From the NCBI GenBank assembly GCA_045651165.1, contig JAZRRX010000058.1:7120-71119 (forward strand): a DNA stretch of 64,000 nucleotides, given 5' to 3'. A program made the translations under genes and the position numbers. Positions within the stretch are counted from its first letter, which is position 1. Each line of letters starts with the position of its first letter. The DNA is from RGIG4608 sp045651165 (lineage in GTDB: Bacteria; Bacillota; Clostridia; Oscillospirales; CAG-272). The notes under the pieces were generated by a model, which ran no database searches, was not told the DNA's origin, and saw only the letters and a list, made by a program, of their open reading frames with translations. Shown here piece after piece: positions 24,931-32,570 of this stretch.

Positions 24931-25851
24931 ATGAGTGAAAATAGAAAAGAGCCCAATGGCGTTTTGATAGTTAATAAACCTAAAGGAATAACCTCTCATG
25001 ACGTTGTTGGCAAGATAAGAAAGTTATACGGCACTCGCAAGGTGGGGCACACGGGAACACTTGATCCTCTTGCAACGGGTGTTTTAGTGATTTTATTAGG
25101 ACGTGCTGCAAAGGCTGCAGAGTATCTTGTTGCCGATAGAAAGACATATATTGCGCGTTTGACACTCGGATTGACTACTGATACCGAGGATATCACGGGC
25201 AAGGTATTAACACAAACTAATGATATGCCGAATACTGACGAGGTTATTCGTGCTTGTGGCGAATTTGTTGGTAAAATTAAGCAAATTCCACCTATGTATA
25301 GCGCACTTAAGGTTGACGGAAAGAAACTCTATGATCTGGCACGTGAGGGGATTGAGGTTGAAAGAAAGGCGAGAGATATTGAAATTTTCCGTCTTGACGT
25401 AACTCCTACCGACAAGGCGAACGAATATGAATTGCTTGTTGAGTGCTCATCGGGTACGTATATTAGAACACTTTGTGCCGACATTGGTGCTCGTCTTTCG
25501 TGCGGTGGTGTAATGAGTGCTTTGCATAGAGTTGTTGCCGGTGGATTTGATATTGAAAATTCACACACACTTGAAGAGCTTGAGGGTATGGATATTGAGG
25601 CAAGATATAATCTTCTCGCACCAACAGAATCATTATTTTCTAATTTTGAGATGGTTAAATTGCCCACATTTTACGAAAAGCTTTGCCGAAGCGGATGCGA
25701 AATTTATCAAAATAAGATAAAAACCAACATTGAAGTTGGCACACGTGTGCGTCTTTGCACACAAAAAGGCGAATTTTTTGCTTTGGGTGAGGTTCGTGAG
25801 TACGAAAACGGCACGGCAATTAAGGCGATTAAGACGTTTAGTTTGGAATAA
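24931..25851 (+). CDS. truB: tRNA pseudouridine-55 synthase
   Basis: 306 residues. Makes pseudouridine 55 in the T loop of tRNA. The signature PKGITSHDVVGKIRKLYG and catalytic VGHTGTLDPLATGVLVILLG (Asp nucleophile) are intact, as is QIPPMYSALKVDGKKLYDLA. The usual truB context (rbfA-truB-ribF) is absent; here it is paired with trmB. RBS GAGGAAAA. Confidence 0.96.
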   Translation: MSENRKEPNGVLIVNKPKGITSHDVVGKIRKLYGTRKVGHTGTLDPLATGVLVILLGRAAKAAEYLVADRKTYIARLTLGLTTDTEDITGKVLTQTNDMPNTDEVIRACGEFVGKIKQIPPMYSALKVDGKKLYDLAREGIEVERKARDIEIFRLDVTPTDKANEYELLVECSSGTYIRTLCADIGARLSCGGVMSALHRVVAGGFDIENSHTLEELEGMDIEARYNLLAPTESLFSNFEMVKLPTFYEKLCRSGCEIYQNKIKTNIEVGTRVRLCTQKGEFFALGEVREYENGTAIKAIKTFSLE

Positions 25852-25854
25852 ATA

Positions 25855-25887
25855 AAAACCACGCAAGAAAAATGCTTGCGTGGTTTT
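25855..25887. terminator. Bidirectional terminator after truB
   Basis: AAAACCACGCAAG / CTTGCGTGGTTTT stem with flanking A and T tracts. Confidence 0.9.
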
Positions 25888-25899
25888 TTATTGTACAAA

Positions 25900-26220
25900 T
25901 TAAATCGATTTTAACAAATCCTCAACTTGTTTTACAGACAACACTTTGCCCATTGAAATTACCTTTTTGTTTGCCACTATGGCGGGCATGCTCATAACAC
26001 TGTATTCCATAATTTTTGCAAGGTCGGTGATGTAGTCAACTTCAAGGTTAAGTTCAAGGTTTTTTACGGCTGCTTGTACATTTGCATATTGCTGATGACA
26101 AGATTTACATCCTGTACCGAGCACTTTGATAGACGTGATTGTGTCAATTTTAATAGAAGAACAGCTTTCTGATTTTATCGCGTTATCGCAACAACAATTT
26201 TTCTTTTTGAATAATGACAT
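25900..26220 (-). CDS. Thioredoxin-like small redox-active disulfide protein
   Basis: 106 residues. Active site GTGCKSCHQQYANVQ (CxxC), and the cis-Pro region MSMPAIVANKKVISMGKVL, fit the TM0996/MTH895 small thioredoxin-like family. The N-terminal ~25 residues carry an extra Cys-rich segment (KKKNCCCDNAIKSESC) that could bind a metal or metalloid. It begins 16 bases after the permease gene, in a common ArsR-permease-thioredoxin arrangement linked to metal or metalloid stress. The electron donor is unknown. Confidence 0.85.
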   Translation of the reverse strand: MSLFKKKNCCCDNAIKSESCSSIKIDTITSIKVLGTGCKSCHQQYANVQAAVKNLELNLEVDYITDLAKIMEYSVMSMPAIVANKKVISMGKVLSVKQVEDLLKSI

Positions 26221-26236
26221 TTTATTTTACCTCCGT

Positions 26237-27241
26237 TTAAATAATTAAGGGTTGAATTAAATTAAAGAAATATCCTACAAGGATAATTCCTACAGTACAA
26301 ATTGTGATGAAAGTTATGATTAGCTTAGGTTTTACCGTCTTGCGAAGCATAATTATGGATGGTAACGAAAGGGTAGTAACCCCCATCATAAATGAGAGTA
26401 CAACTCCGAGAAGAGCACCCTTTGAAAGTAGCGCCTCGGCAATCGGTATAGTGCCAAATATGTCGGCATACATTGGCATCCCTGCAATAGTAGCGAGGAT
26501 AACACCCAAGGGGTTGTTGTTACCTAGTGCGCTAACTATCCATTCTTCTGGTATCCAATTATGAATAACTGCACCGATACCTACACCAACGAGAACGTAT
26601 GGCAATACCTTTTTAGCGGTGGATAGCACCTGCTCCCAAGCGTATTTGATACGGTTTTTGAAGCGGAGCTTTTCTTGCTCGACTTCAAGGTTCTTTGCAT
26701 TTTTTATAAAATTCTCCACTTGATTTTCAAGGTGGAGATTTTCTATCAGCGTACCGCCGAGTACGGCAATCACAAGACCGAATAGCACGTAAAGTACGGC
26801 AACCTGCCATCCGAAAATGCTAATTAGAAGCACAAGGCTGCCGAGATCTACCATCGGAGAGGAAATAAGGAAAGAGAACGTAACGCCAAGCGAAAGCCCC
26901 GAACTCGTGAATCCGATGAATAGCGGAATAGACGAGCAAGAGCAGAACGGTGTGACCGTGCCGAGCAAAGCACCGATGATGTTCGCACCAATGCCGTGAA
27001 ATCTTCCAAGTATCTTTTTCGTTCTTTCGGGTGGGAAATAACTTTGGATATACGATATGACGAAGATCAAAAATCCAAGAAGGACGAATATCTTGATCAC
27101 ATCGTAAATGAAGAACTGAATACTGCCGCCAATACGGCTTGTTATGTCCAAGCCGCAAAGAGAAAGAAGCTCTCCGATCAGCTCATTCAACCATTTCATG
27201 CCGAGAATTTGGTTCTGTATGAAATCCCATACTTGTTGCAT
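26237..27241 (-). CDS. ArsP/DUF318-type membrane permease
   Basis: 334 residues with about eight membrane helices. The family signature is GTVTPFCSCSSIPLFIGFTSSG with the conserved FCSCSS cysteines, and the second-half repeat has IAGMPMYADIFGTIPIAEAL. In ArsP these cysteines take part in exporting trivalent organoarsenicals. The cytoplasmic loop around residues 165-200 is charged. With an ArsR regulator upstream and a thioredoxin-like gene downstream, a metalloid or thiol-reactive efflux role is likely. The exact substrate is not determined. RBS TTGGAGG. Confidence 0.85.
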   Translation of the reverse strand: MQQVWDFIQNQILGMKWLNELIGELLSLCGLDITSRIGGSIQFFIYDVIKIFVLLGFLIFVISYIQSYFPPERTKKILGRFHGIGANIIGALLGTVTPFCSCSSIPLFIGFTSSGLSLGVTFSFLISSPMVDLGSLVLLISIFGWQVAVLYVLFGLVIAVLGGTLIENLHLENQVENFIKNAKNLEVEQEKLRFKNRIKYAWEQVLSTAKKVLPYVLVGVGIGAVIHNWIPEEWIVSALGNNNPLGVILATIAGMPMYADIFGTIPIAEALLSKGALLGVVLSFMMGVTTLSLPSIIMLRKTVKPKLIITFITICTVGIILVGYFFNLIQPLII

Positions 27242-27262
27242 AATGTACCTCCAATTACATTT

Positions 27263-27288
27263 ATATATCTATATGTATCAATGTGTTG
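27263..27288. promoter_or_regulatory. Candidate ArsR operator upstream of the permease
   Basis: This 26-bp segment (ATATATCTATATG..., ending ATCAATGTGTTG) matches the reverse complement of 27675-27700 at 23 of 26 positions. It lies just upstream of the permease RBS. No clear -35/-10 pair is seen here. Confidence 0.55.
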
Positions 27289-27302
27289 CTTTTGTTTATA
27301 GG

Positions 27303-27325
27303 TCAGCACGTAACGCACTGACCTT
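27303..27325. terminator. Weak hairpin between arsR and the permease
   Basis: GGTCAGTGCG and CGTGCTGACC (minus strand) can pair with two wobble or mismatched positions. There is no strong U-tract, so partial read-through from arsR is likely. Confidence 0.4.
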
Positions 27326-27336
27326 ATAAGCCAATA

Positions 27337-27657
27337 TTATTTCTTACAACTATCGCATTTCTTATAGCAAGCCTTGTCGGGAGATAGGGTGTATCTTTCA
27401 ATCAACGCTCTGACCTGTGCCGAGCCTTCTGCGGAAAGCGAATAGTGCATCCATTTACCTTCCTTGCAGGAATCGACGAGTCCTGCCTCACACAGTATAC
27501 GCATATGGTGAGAAAGAGTTGACTGTCCGATCTTAAGTTCTTCAAGGAGAGCACAACCGCACTTCTCGCCACTCATCAGAAGCTCCATAATCTCAAGACG
27601 ATTATCGTCTGCAAGAGCCTTGAACATCTTTATTCCCTCGTTGTGCTTGAATGCCAT
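27337..27657 (-). CDS. arsR: ArsR/SmtB-family metal-sensing repressor
   Basis: 106 residues from ATG 27657, which has AAGGAGG upstream. Winged-helix regulator: KMFKALADDNRLEIMELLMSG, recognition helix in KIGQSTLSHHMRILCEAGLV, wing KEGKWMHYSLS. The sensing helix carries EKCGCALLEEL, a CxC placed like the arsenite-binding CxC of classical ArsR, and the tail has CYKKCDSCKK, which may complete a thiolate site. It is expected to release DNA on binding As(III) or a similar metal. It heads the permease-thioredoxin unit; its own promoter is covered by one of two matching operators. Confidence 0.9.
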   Translation of the reverse strand: MAFKHNEGIKMFKALADDNRLEIMELLMSGEKCGCALLEELKIGQSTLSHHMRILCEAGLVDSCKEGKWMHYSLSAEGSAQVRALIERYTLSPDKACYKKCDSCKK

Positions 27658-27674
27658 TTTGCTATTCCTCCTTA

Positions 27675-27700
27675 CAACACATTGATAAGTGTAGATATAT
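27675..27700. promoter_or_regulatory. Candidate ArsR operator over the arsR promoter
   Basis: CAACACATTGATAAGTGTAG followed by ATATAT. It overlaps the -10 box and transcription start, an ideal place for repression, and matches 27263-27288 in inverted orientation. Confidence 0.6.
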
Positions 27701-27727
27701 TTTAACACACACTTTGACGTTTGTCAA
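27699..27727 (-). promoter_or_regulatory. Sigma-A promoter of arsR
   Basis: Minus-strand TTGACA (27727-27722), 17 bases, TAAAAT (27704-27699). It shows that the start is ATG 27657 rather than the in-frame ATG further upstream at 27708. Confidence 0.8.
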
Positions 27728-27750
27728 TATGTTTGGAAAATTTTAAATGG

Positions 27751-29160
27751 CTATTTTTTTACCCTAAAAATCATTCTTTTTAGCGCTTTTGCATTGAAGG
27801 GAATTAGGGGATAGAGATATGAGTAATCATCATTTAAGGTTTTGTTGGAGACAAGGAGCAATATGCAGAGCAAAATGCCACCGACAAATCCCCAAAAGTT
27901 GAAAAACCAAGTCAGAACGAGCAAAATCAGGCGCAAAAATTTGAAAGCATAACCGAGTTCGTAGTTTCTTTGCGAAAAATTGGCAATCGCAACAAATGCG
28001 CCGTAAACAACTACTTCGGGAATGAGCCAACCGATTTGGATTGAAAAATCACCCAAAATGAGTCCTCCAATAACGGATAGAGAATTGGAAAGCATGCCCG
28101 GTGTGTTCATCGAGGCAAGTCGCAATCCGTCAATTATAAATTCCGCAAGTAATAGTTGCGCAAGAATCGGTAAGCGCCCGTGGTCTTTTGGTAAGACGAA
28201 TTCAAGCCACGTTGGAACTGCTTCGGGATTGTGGATGGCTATCAACCAAAGTGGCATAAAGATAAGTGTCATAAAGAAAATGATATATCGCAAAACGCGA
28301 AGATAGCTTCCCGTGAGTGGTGGGAAATAGAAATCATTTGTGTCTTGCATAAAGTCGAAAAGTCGAGCGGGCAAAATCATTACCTCGGGGGAATTGTCGC
28401 AGATGATAAGCACGTTACCCTCCATCAGTTGAGCCGCTGCGGCATCGGGACGCTCGGTTGTTCGCACCTTGGGGAAGGGATTATACCACCTACTTTGTAT
28501 AAGGCACTCAATAAGAGATTGCATACCCATAGTCAATGCTTCAACTTTTATATTGGATATTTTCTTTTTTAAATTATTCACATAATTCAAATCAGCTTTA
28601 TCCTCAATGTAGCACATAACCACGTCTGTTTTTGAGCGTGTGCCGACAGTCATATAGGACATTTTCAACTTTGGATCACGAATTCTTCTTCTGATGAGTG
28701 CGGTATTAAATATTAGTGTTTCAACAAATCCATCTCGTGCACCCTTAATTACTCGGTCATTTTCGGGCTCTGCAGTTTCTCTTGCAGGATAGGTACGCGC
28801 GTCAATAATGATTCCTCGATTCAAAAATGCAGAGCCAATCATTACAGTCGCACCTGAAAGCATCATTTGAACCATAGAATCAAGGTCATCTGTAACGTCT
28901 GCCTCAACATAGGGAATATTGTGAAATAAAAAGTCCTGAGCACTTCTATCCGTGCGCTCACCAAGTGATTTTAAAGACAAAAAATGCACCATCATCTTTT
29001 GCATAACGGCATCTTTGACAAATCCGTCAATGAAATATAGAGTTAACTCGTCCTCTCCAATAATTAGAGTTTTTTTGAGTATATCAAAATTGTCATTTAC
29101 TGAAAAAATCGCATCAAGAGTGGCAACATTTTCGTAATAATTGGTTGATAATTTTCTCAT
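27751..29160 (-). CDS. Spore germination protein, GerA family (SpoVAF-like)
   Basis: 469 residues from ATG 29160 (AAAGG upstream). The N-terminal soluble half has the GerA pattern DDLDSMVQMMLSGATVMIG, then GARDGFVETLIFNTALIRRR, which is the conserved GerA signature. After residue ~290 there are about five membrane segments (RYIIFFMTLIFMPLWLIAI, LPILAQLLLAEFIIDGLRLA, VIGGLILGDFSIQIGW). Full GerA germinant-receptor subunits come with GerB and GerC genes. None is adjacent, so the stand-alone SpoVAF role in releasing dipicolinate is more likely. Expected in the spore inner membrane. Confidence 0.85.
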   Translation of the reverse strand: MRKLSTNYYENVATLDAIFSVNDNFDILKKTLIIGEDELTLYFIDGFVKDAVMQKMMVHFLSLKSLGERTDRSAQDFLFHNIPYVEADVTDDLDSMVQMMLSGATVMIGSAFLNRGIIIDARTYPARETAEPENDRVIKGARDGFVETLIFNTALIRRRIRDPKLKMSYMTVGTRSKTDVVMCYIEDKADLNYVNNLKKKISNIKVEALTMGMQSLIECLIQSRWYNPFPKVRTTERPDAAAAQLMEGNVLIICDNSPEVMILPARLFDFMQDTNDFYFPPLTGSYLRVLRYIIFFMTLIFMPLWLIAIHNPEAVPTWLEFVLPKDHGRLPILAQLLLAEFIIDGLRLASMNTPGMLSNSLSVIGGLILGDFSIQIGWLIPEVVVYGAFVAIANFSQRNYELGYAFKFLRLILLVLTWFFNFWGFVGGILLCILLLVSNKTLNDDYSYLYPLIPFNAKALKRMIFRVKK

Positions 29161-29227
29161 AATAAGACCTTTCGCTTTTATTATGATTATTATTGACACG
29201 ATTTTGGACGAGTATAATGACAAGTTT

Positions 29228-29447
29228 CAAATTTTGATTTATAGAGATGTTAGTTTTATTGAACAACGGACGTACACGGTGCGCCCCTACGGTGTTTGTG
29301 CGTCAAATATCGCAAATTAGTAGCCATTTCGTTTACAATTTGGCTATTATATGGCTTTAAAAATTACTAATCTCTTTGTAGGGGCGCACCGTGTGCGTCC
29401 GCTTCATAGGCAAACTAACTTTTAAACTTCTCGACAAATCCCAATTT
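29228..29447. repeat. Hairpin element, copy A (~220 bp)
   Basis: Begins CAAATTTTGATTT and ends AAATCCCAATTT, so the outer ends are inverted repeats. Inside them, GGACGTACACGGTGCGCCCC and GGGGCGCACCGTGTGCGTCC form a second GC-rich inverted pair. Copy B at 60227-60447 differs by only about ten bases by eye. No ORF. Together with the start of the SpoVAF transcript it fills the gap between SpoVAF and potD. Confidence 0.85.
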
Positions 29448-29466
29448 ATATTTATCATCAAACAAA

Positions 29467-29492
29467 AAGCCCACACGAAACTGTGTGGGCTT
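29467..29492. terminator. Terminator after potD
   Basis: AAGCCCACAC / GTGTGGGCTT stem with 6-base loop. Confidence 0.85.
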
Positions 29493-29496
29493 GAGT

Positions 29497-30864
29497 TTAT
29501 TTAGCTGATTGTTTTGCTTTTTTGCGCTCTCTATCTCTATCGCGATAGAACTTTGAACGCTTTTTCTTAATGTATGTGGTGTAAATGGCAAATCCCAATA
29601 CTCCAACAATTATAACAAAGCTTGTTATGTGAATCCATGCTTCAGTTGAATTTTCTGTCTTCAAAGATTCCCAAAGCTCATTTACGTGCTTTTGAATATC
29701 GACGTTTTCATCTTTATAGTAGTCTTCATAAGCAAGGTCATAGGGATAAATTTCCTTATAATCTTCTTTAGTTGTACCATAAAGAATTTCATAAGCATCG
29801 ATAATGCAATTATCTTCGTCATCGTAAATGCTATAGTTGTAATCGAGCATTTCTTGATAGTATTCGCTATTTTGTACCGCTTTGTTTGGAGATGCGTAAC
29901 CGATGTAAAGTGCATTTGCAGTTGCCGCCTCTTCACTTATCATATAGTTGATATATTCGTGTGCAATTTCGGGATGCTTTGATGTCACCGGAATACACAT
30001 TGCGTCAACGAAATAGTTTGTGCCTTCACTTGGGTAGTAGAAACGAAGGTCGTTGTTATCCGCTGCCATTGTCAAGAAGTCACCTGCAAAATAGGAGGCA
30101 ATATAAGCGGATGCACTCTTCATTTTATTGAAGATTTCATCGTTTACGTAACCTTGAAGAATGGGCTTTTGTTCTTTTAAAAGTTCAAGAGCAGCAGTCC
30201 AATCTGCAGGATTTGACGAGTTAATATCAATTCCTAATTTAAACATTGCAGTTGCAAATGCATCGCGGGGGTTATTAAACTGAAGGATTTTTCCTGAATA
30301 TTTTTTATTCCAAAGAAGATCCCAGCTTTCATTTTCAACATCTTCGTTCTTAACAAATTCAGAGTTATAGATGACACCAACCATACCATAGGTATAAGGC
30401 ACACTGTACTTGTTCTCTTGGTCATAAGGAAGATTCTTGAAATCGTCACTAATGTTGCTGTAATTAGTCAAAATTTCATAATTAAGAGGCAAAAGCATAT
30501 CATTGCCAATCATTTTTTGAATCATATAGTCTGAAGGAATGACAATGTCATAAGCCACAGCACTATTTGAAAGCTTTGCGTACATATCTTCGTTTGTAGC
30601 GTATGTAGAGTAATTAACTTTTACATAGACTTGATATTTATCTGCAAGATTTTCATTGAAATACTTTTCAAATTCCGCATTTACGTCGATAAGACCACAC
30701 TCTTCATCATATTCGTCTGAAATGTATTCGCCCCAGTTATAAACGTTGAGGCTGATTGTTTCATACTTTTTGTTGCTGTTGTTTTCAACGCCTTCGGGTT
30801 CATCACAAGAGCAGAGAAGAAGGGCAAATGCCAATACAATAAGGAATAAAAATTTAATTTTCAT
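29497..30864 (-). CDS. potD: Spermidine/putrescine ABC transporter substrate-binding lipoprotein
   Basis: 455 residues, longer than the usual ~350. It has a lipoprotein signal with lipobox LLLCSCDEPEG. The solute-binding fold follows: ISLNVYNWGEYIS, IVIPSDYMIQKMIG, YSVPYTYGMVGVIYNSEFV, MAADNNDLRFYYPSEGTNYF, all typical of PotD. After residue ~395 there is an unusual extra part: a transmembrane helix (ITSFVIIVGVLGFAIYTTYI) and a very basic tail (KKKRSKFYRDRDRERKKAK). So the protein would be anchored at both ends. It is last of the potABCD genes. Confidence 0.9.
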   Translation of the reverse strand: MKIKFLFLIVLAFALLLCSCDEPEGVENNSNKKYETISLNVYNWGEYISDEYDEECGLIDVNAEFEKYFNENLADKYQVYVKVNYSTYATNEDMYAKLSNSAVAYDIVIPSDYMIQKMIGNDMLLPLNYEILTNYSNISDDFKNLPYDQENKYSVPYTYGMVGVIYNSEFVKNEDVENESWDLLWNKKYSGKILQFNNPRDAFATAMFKLGIDINSSNPADWTAALELLKEQKPILQGYVNDEIFNKMKSASAYIASYFAGDFLTMAADNNDLRFYYPSEGTNYFVDAMCIPVTSKHPEIAHEYINYMISEEAATANALYIGYASPNKAVQNSEYYQEMLDYNYSIYDDEDNCIIDAYEILYGTTKEDYKEIYPYDLAYEDYYKDENVDIQKHVNELWESLKTENSTEAWIHITSFVIIVGVLGFAIYTTYIKKKRSKFYRDRDRERKKAKQSAK

Positions 30865-31688
30865 TACTTTCTACCCCCTTTTCTCGCGCGATTTTCCGTT
30901 TTCTTGAAGCTCTTGATATTCGAAAGGATAAGAAGTGTAAATACAGTTACGATAATGAGTGTTGAAAGAGCATACATATCTGGTTTAACTGTCTTCTTAG
31001 TCATCGAATAGATGTGAAGAGGAAGTGTTTGGAAATTAGAGGGACTGACGAAATACGAAATAACGAAGTCGTCAAGGGAAAGTGTGAATGCCATAACGGA
31101 ACCCGAAATTACACCGGGCATAATGTTGGGGAGCTTAACCTTAAAGAATGCCTGCATAGGAGTACATCCAAGGTCGAGAGCTGCCTCTGAAAGAGAATTT
31201 CCAAGTTCATTGATACGAGGAAGAACGTTTAAAATTACATATGGCAAGCAAAAAGTAACGTGTGCGATAAGCATTGCGAAGAAGCCGATGCTATCGTAAT
31301 CCGCTATCTTGAAAATAGCAACCACTGCCGCAAAGAAGAGCATGAATGAAACACCGGTTACGATATCGGGATTCATCATTGGTACATTGGTAACGCTATT
31401 TACCACTTTTTTGAACCATTTGCTTCTCATTTTATATATACCTTCAGCCGCTGCAGTGCCAATCACTGTGGAGATAAGCGCTGATGATATCGCAAGAATC
31501 AATGTGTTACGAAGGGCAATAAACGCATCTTCATCTTTAAAGAGCTTTAAGTACCAATCAAAACTGAATCCTGTGAAGTTTGCGGTGCTCTCACTTGCAT
31601 TGAATGAGAAGAAAATGAGAGTGAGAATTGGTATATAGAGTATTGCAAAGATAATGCAAAGGTATATTCTTGATGCGTATTTTTTCAT
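30864..31688 (-). CDS. potC: Spermidine/putrescine ABC transporter permease PotC
   Basis: 274 residues with six membrane helices. The EAA loop that docks to the ATPase is LSEAALDLGCTPMQAFFKVKLPNIMPGVISG. SFNASESTANFTGFSFDWYLKLF near the N terminus is typical of PotC. It overlaps potB by 4 bases and potD by 1, so the operon is translationally coupled. C-terminal tail is basic. Confidence 0.93.
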   Translation of the reverse strand: MKKYASRIYLCIIFAILYIPILTLIFFSFNASESTANFTGFSFDWYLKLFKDEDAFIALRNTLILAISSALISTVIGTAAAEGIYKMRSKWFKKVVNSVTNVPMMNPDIVTGVSFMLFFAAVVAIFKIADYDSIGFFAMLIAHVTFCLPYVILNVLPRINELGNSLSEAALDLGCTPMQAFFKVKLPNIMPGVISGSVMAFTLSLDDFVISYFVSPSNFQTLPLHIYSMTKKTVKPDMYALSTLIIVTVFTLLILSNIKSFKKTENRARKGGRK

Positions 31689-32497
31689 GGAATGATACCT
31701 CCTTCACTATCCTCGGTGAAATAGTTCATAACACCAAGTGAAATAAGGATGAGTACCATCATTACAAGTGAGATTGCTGCTCCCACATTATATGAGCCGG
31801 TTACAAACTGACGCTCAATTGTGTCACCGATAAGTTCAAATGTACCTCCACCGAGCTTTTGGGAAATATAGAAGGTGGAAATTGAAGGTACGAATACCAT
31901 TGTTACACCCGAGATAATGCCCGAAAGTGAGAGGGGGAGAATTACCTTTGTTAAGGTTGTGAAGGTGTTGCAACCAAGGTCGCTTGCAACCTCCCACATA
32001 TTTTTGTCTATCTTTGATACACAAGTATAAATGGGAAGGACCATGTAGGGAAGGAAGTCATATACCATACCGAATATAACTGCACCCTTTGTTCCTACAA
32101 TATGTAAGTTAGTATTGAGTAGCGTGTTTAAAAATCCACCATCGTCAAGAATAGCCATTATGGAGTAAGTTCTTATAAGAAGGTTTGTCCACATGGGGAG
32201 CATAAGAAGCATAATGTAAATCTTCTGATGCTTGGGGTTGCTTCTTGCGATTATGTATGCCAATGGATAGCCGATAAGAAGGCAGATAAATGTCGCTATT
32301 ACTGAAAGCTCTATTGAAAGTCCGAATATTGAAACGTAATCTTTAAGTGACTTCACATTTTCAAGGGTAAATGCACCCTCAGGATCAGTGAAAGCATAAG
32401 CGATAACGATTATCAATGGAAGAACAATAAATAGTACTGCCCAAACAATATGGGGGAACGCCGCAATAGAGCTCATAAATGACTTTTTATTTTTCAT
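31685..32497 (-). CDS. potB: Spermidine/putrescine ABC transporter permease PotB
   Basis: 270 residues, six membrane helices. EAA loop MWEVASDLGCNTFTTLTKVILPLSLSGIISG is present, and LLMLPMWTNLLIRTYSIMAILDDGG is characteristic of PotB. It forms the heterodimeric channel with PotC for polyamine import. It starts 73 bases after potA. Confidence 0.93.
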   Translation of the reverse strand: MKNKKSFMSSIAAFPHIVWAVLFIVLPLIIVIAYAFTDPEGAFTLENVKSLKDYVSIFGLSIELSVIATFICLLIGYPLAYIIARSNPKHQKIYIMLLMLPMWTNLLIRTYSIMAILDDGGFLNTLLNTNLHIVGTKGAVIFGMVYDFLPYMVLPIYTCVSKIDKNMWEVASDLGCNTFTTLTKVILPLSLSGIISGVTMVFVPSISTFYISQKLGGGTFELIGDTIERQFVTGSYNVGAAISLVMMVLILISLGVMNYFTEDSEGGIIP

Positions 32498-32570
32498 TAT
32501 TTATGACCATAACCTCAAAGAGGTTTCCTTTGTTTCGGAATTGCAGTTTTGAGTTAACAATTAAACTCAA

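Noticed and set aside
28952..29160. Sigma-G promoter for the SpoVAF-like gene
   Set aside because: CATTATA and CATAATA words occur upstream of the start, but no matching -35 at proper spacing was found, so no promoter was called.
29228..29447. Insertion sequence
   Set aside because: There are inverted ends, but at ~220 bp no transposase can be encoded; kept as a non-autonomous repeat.
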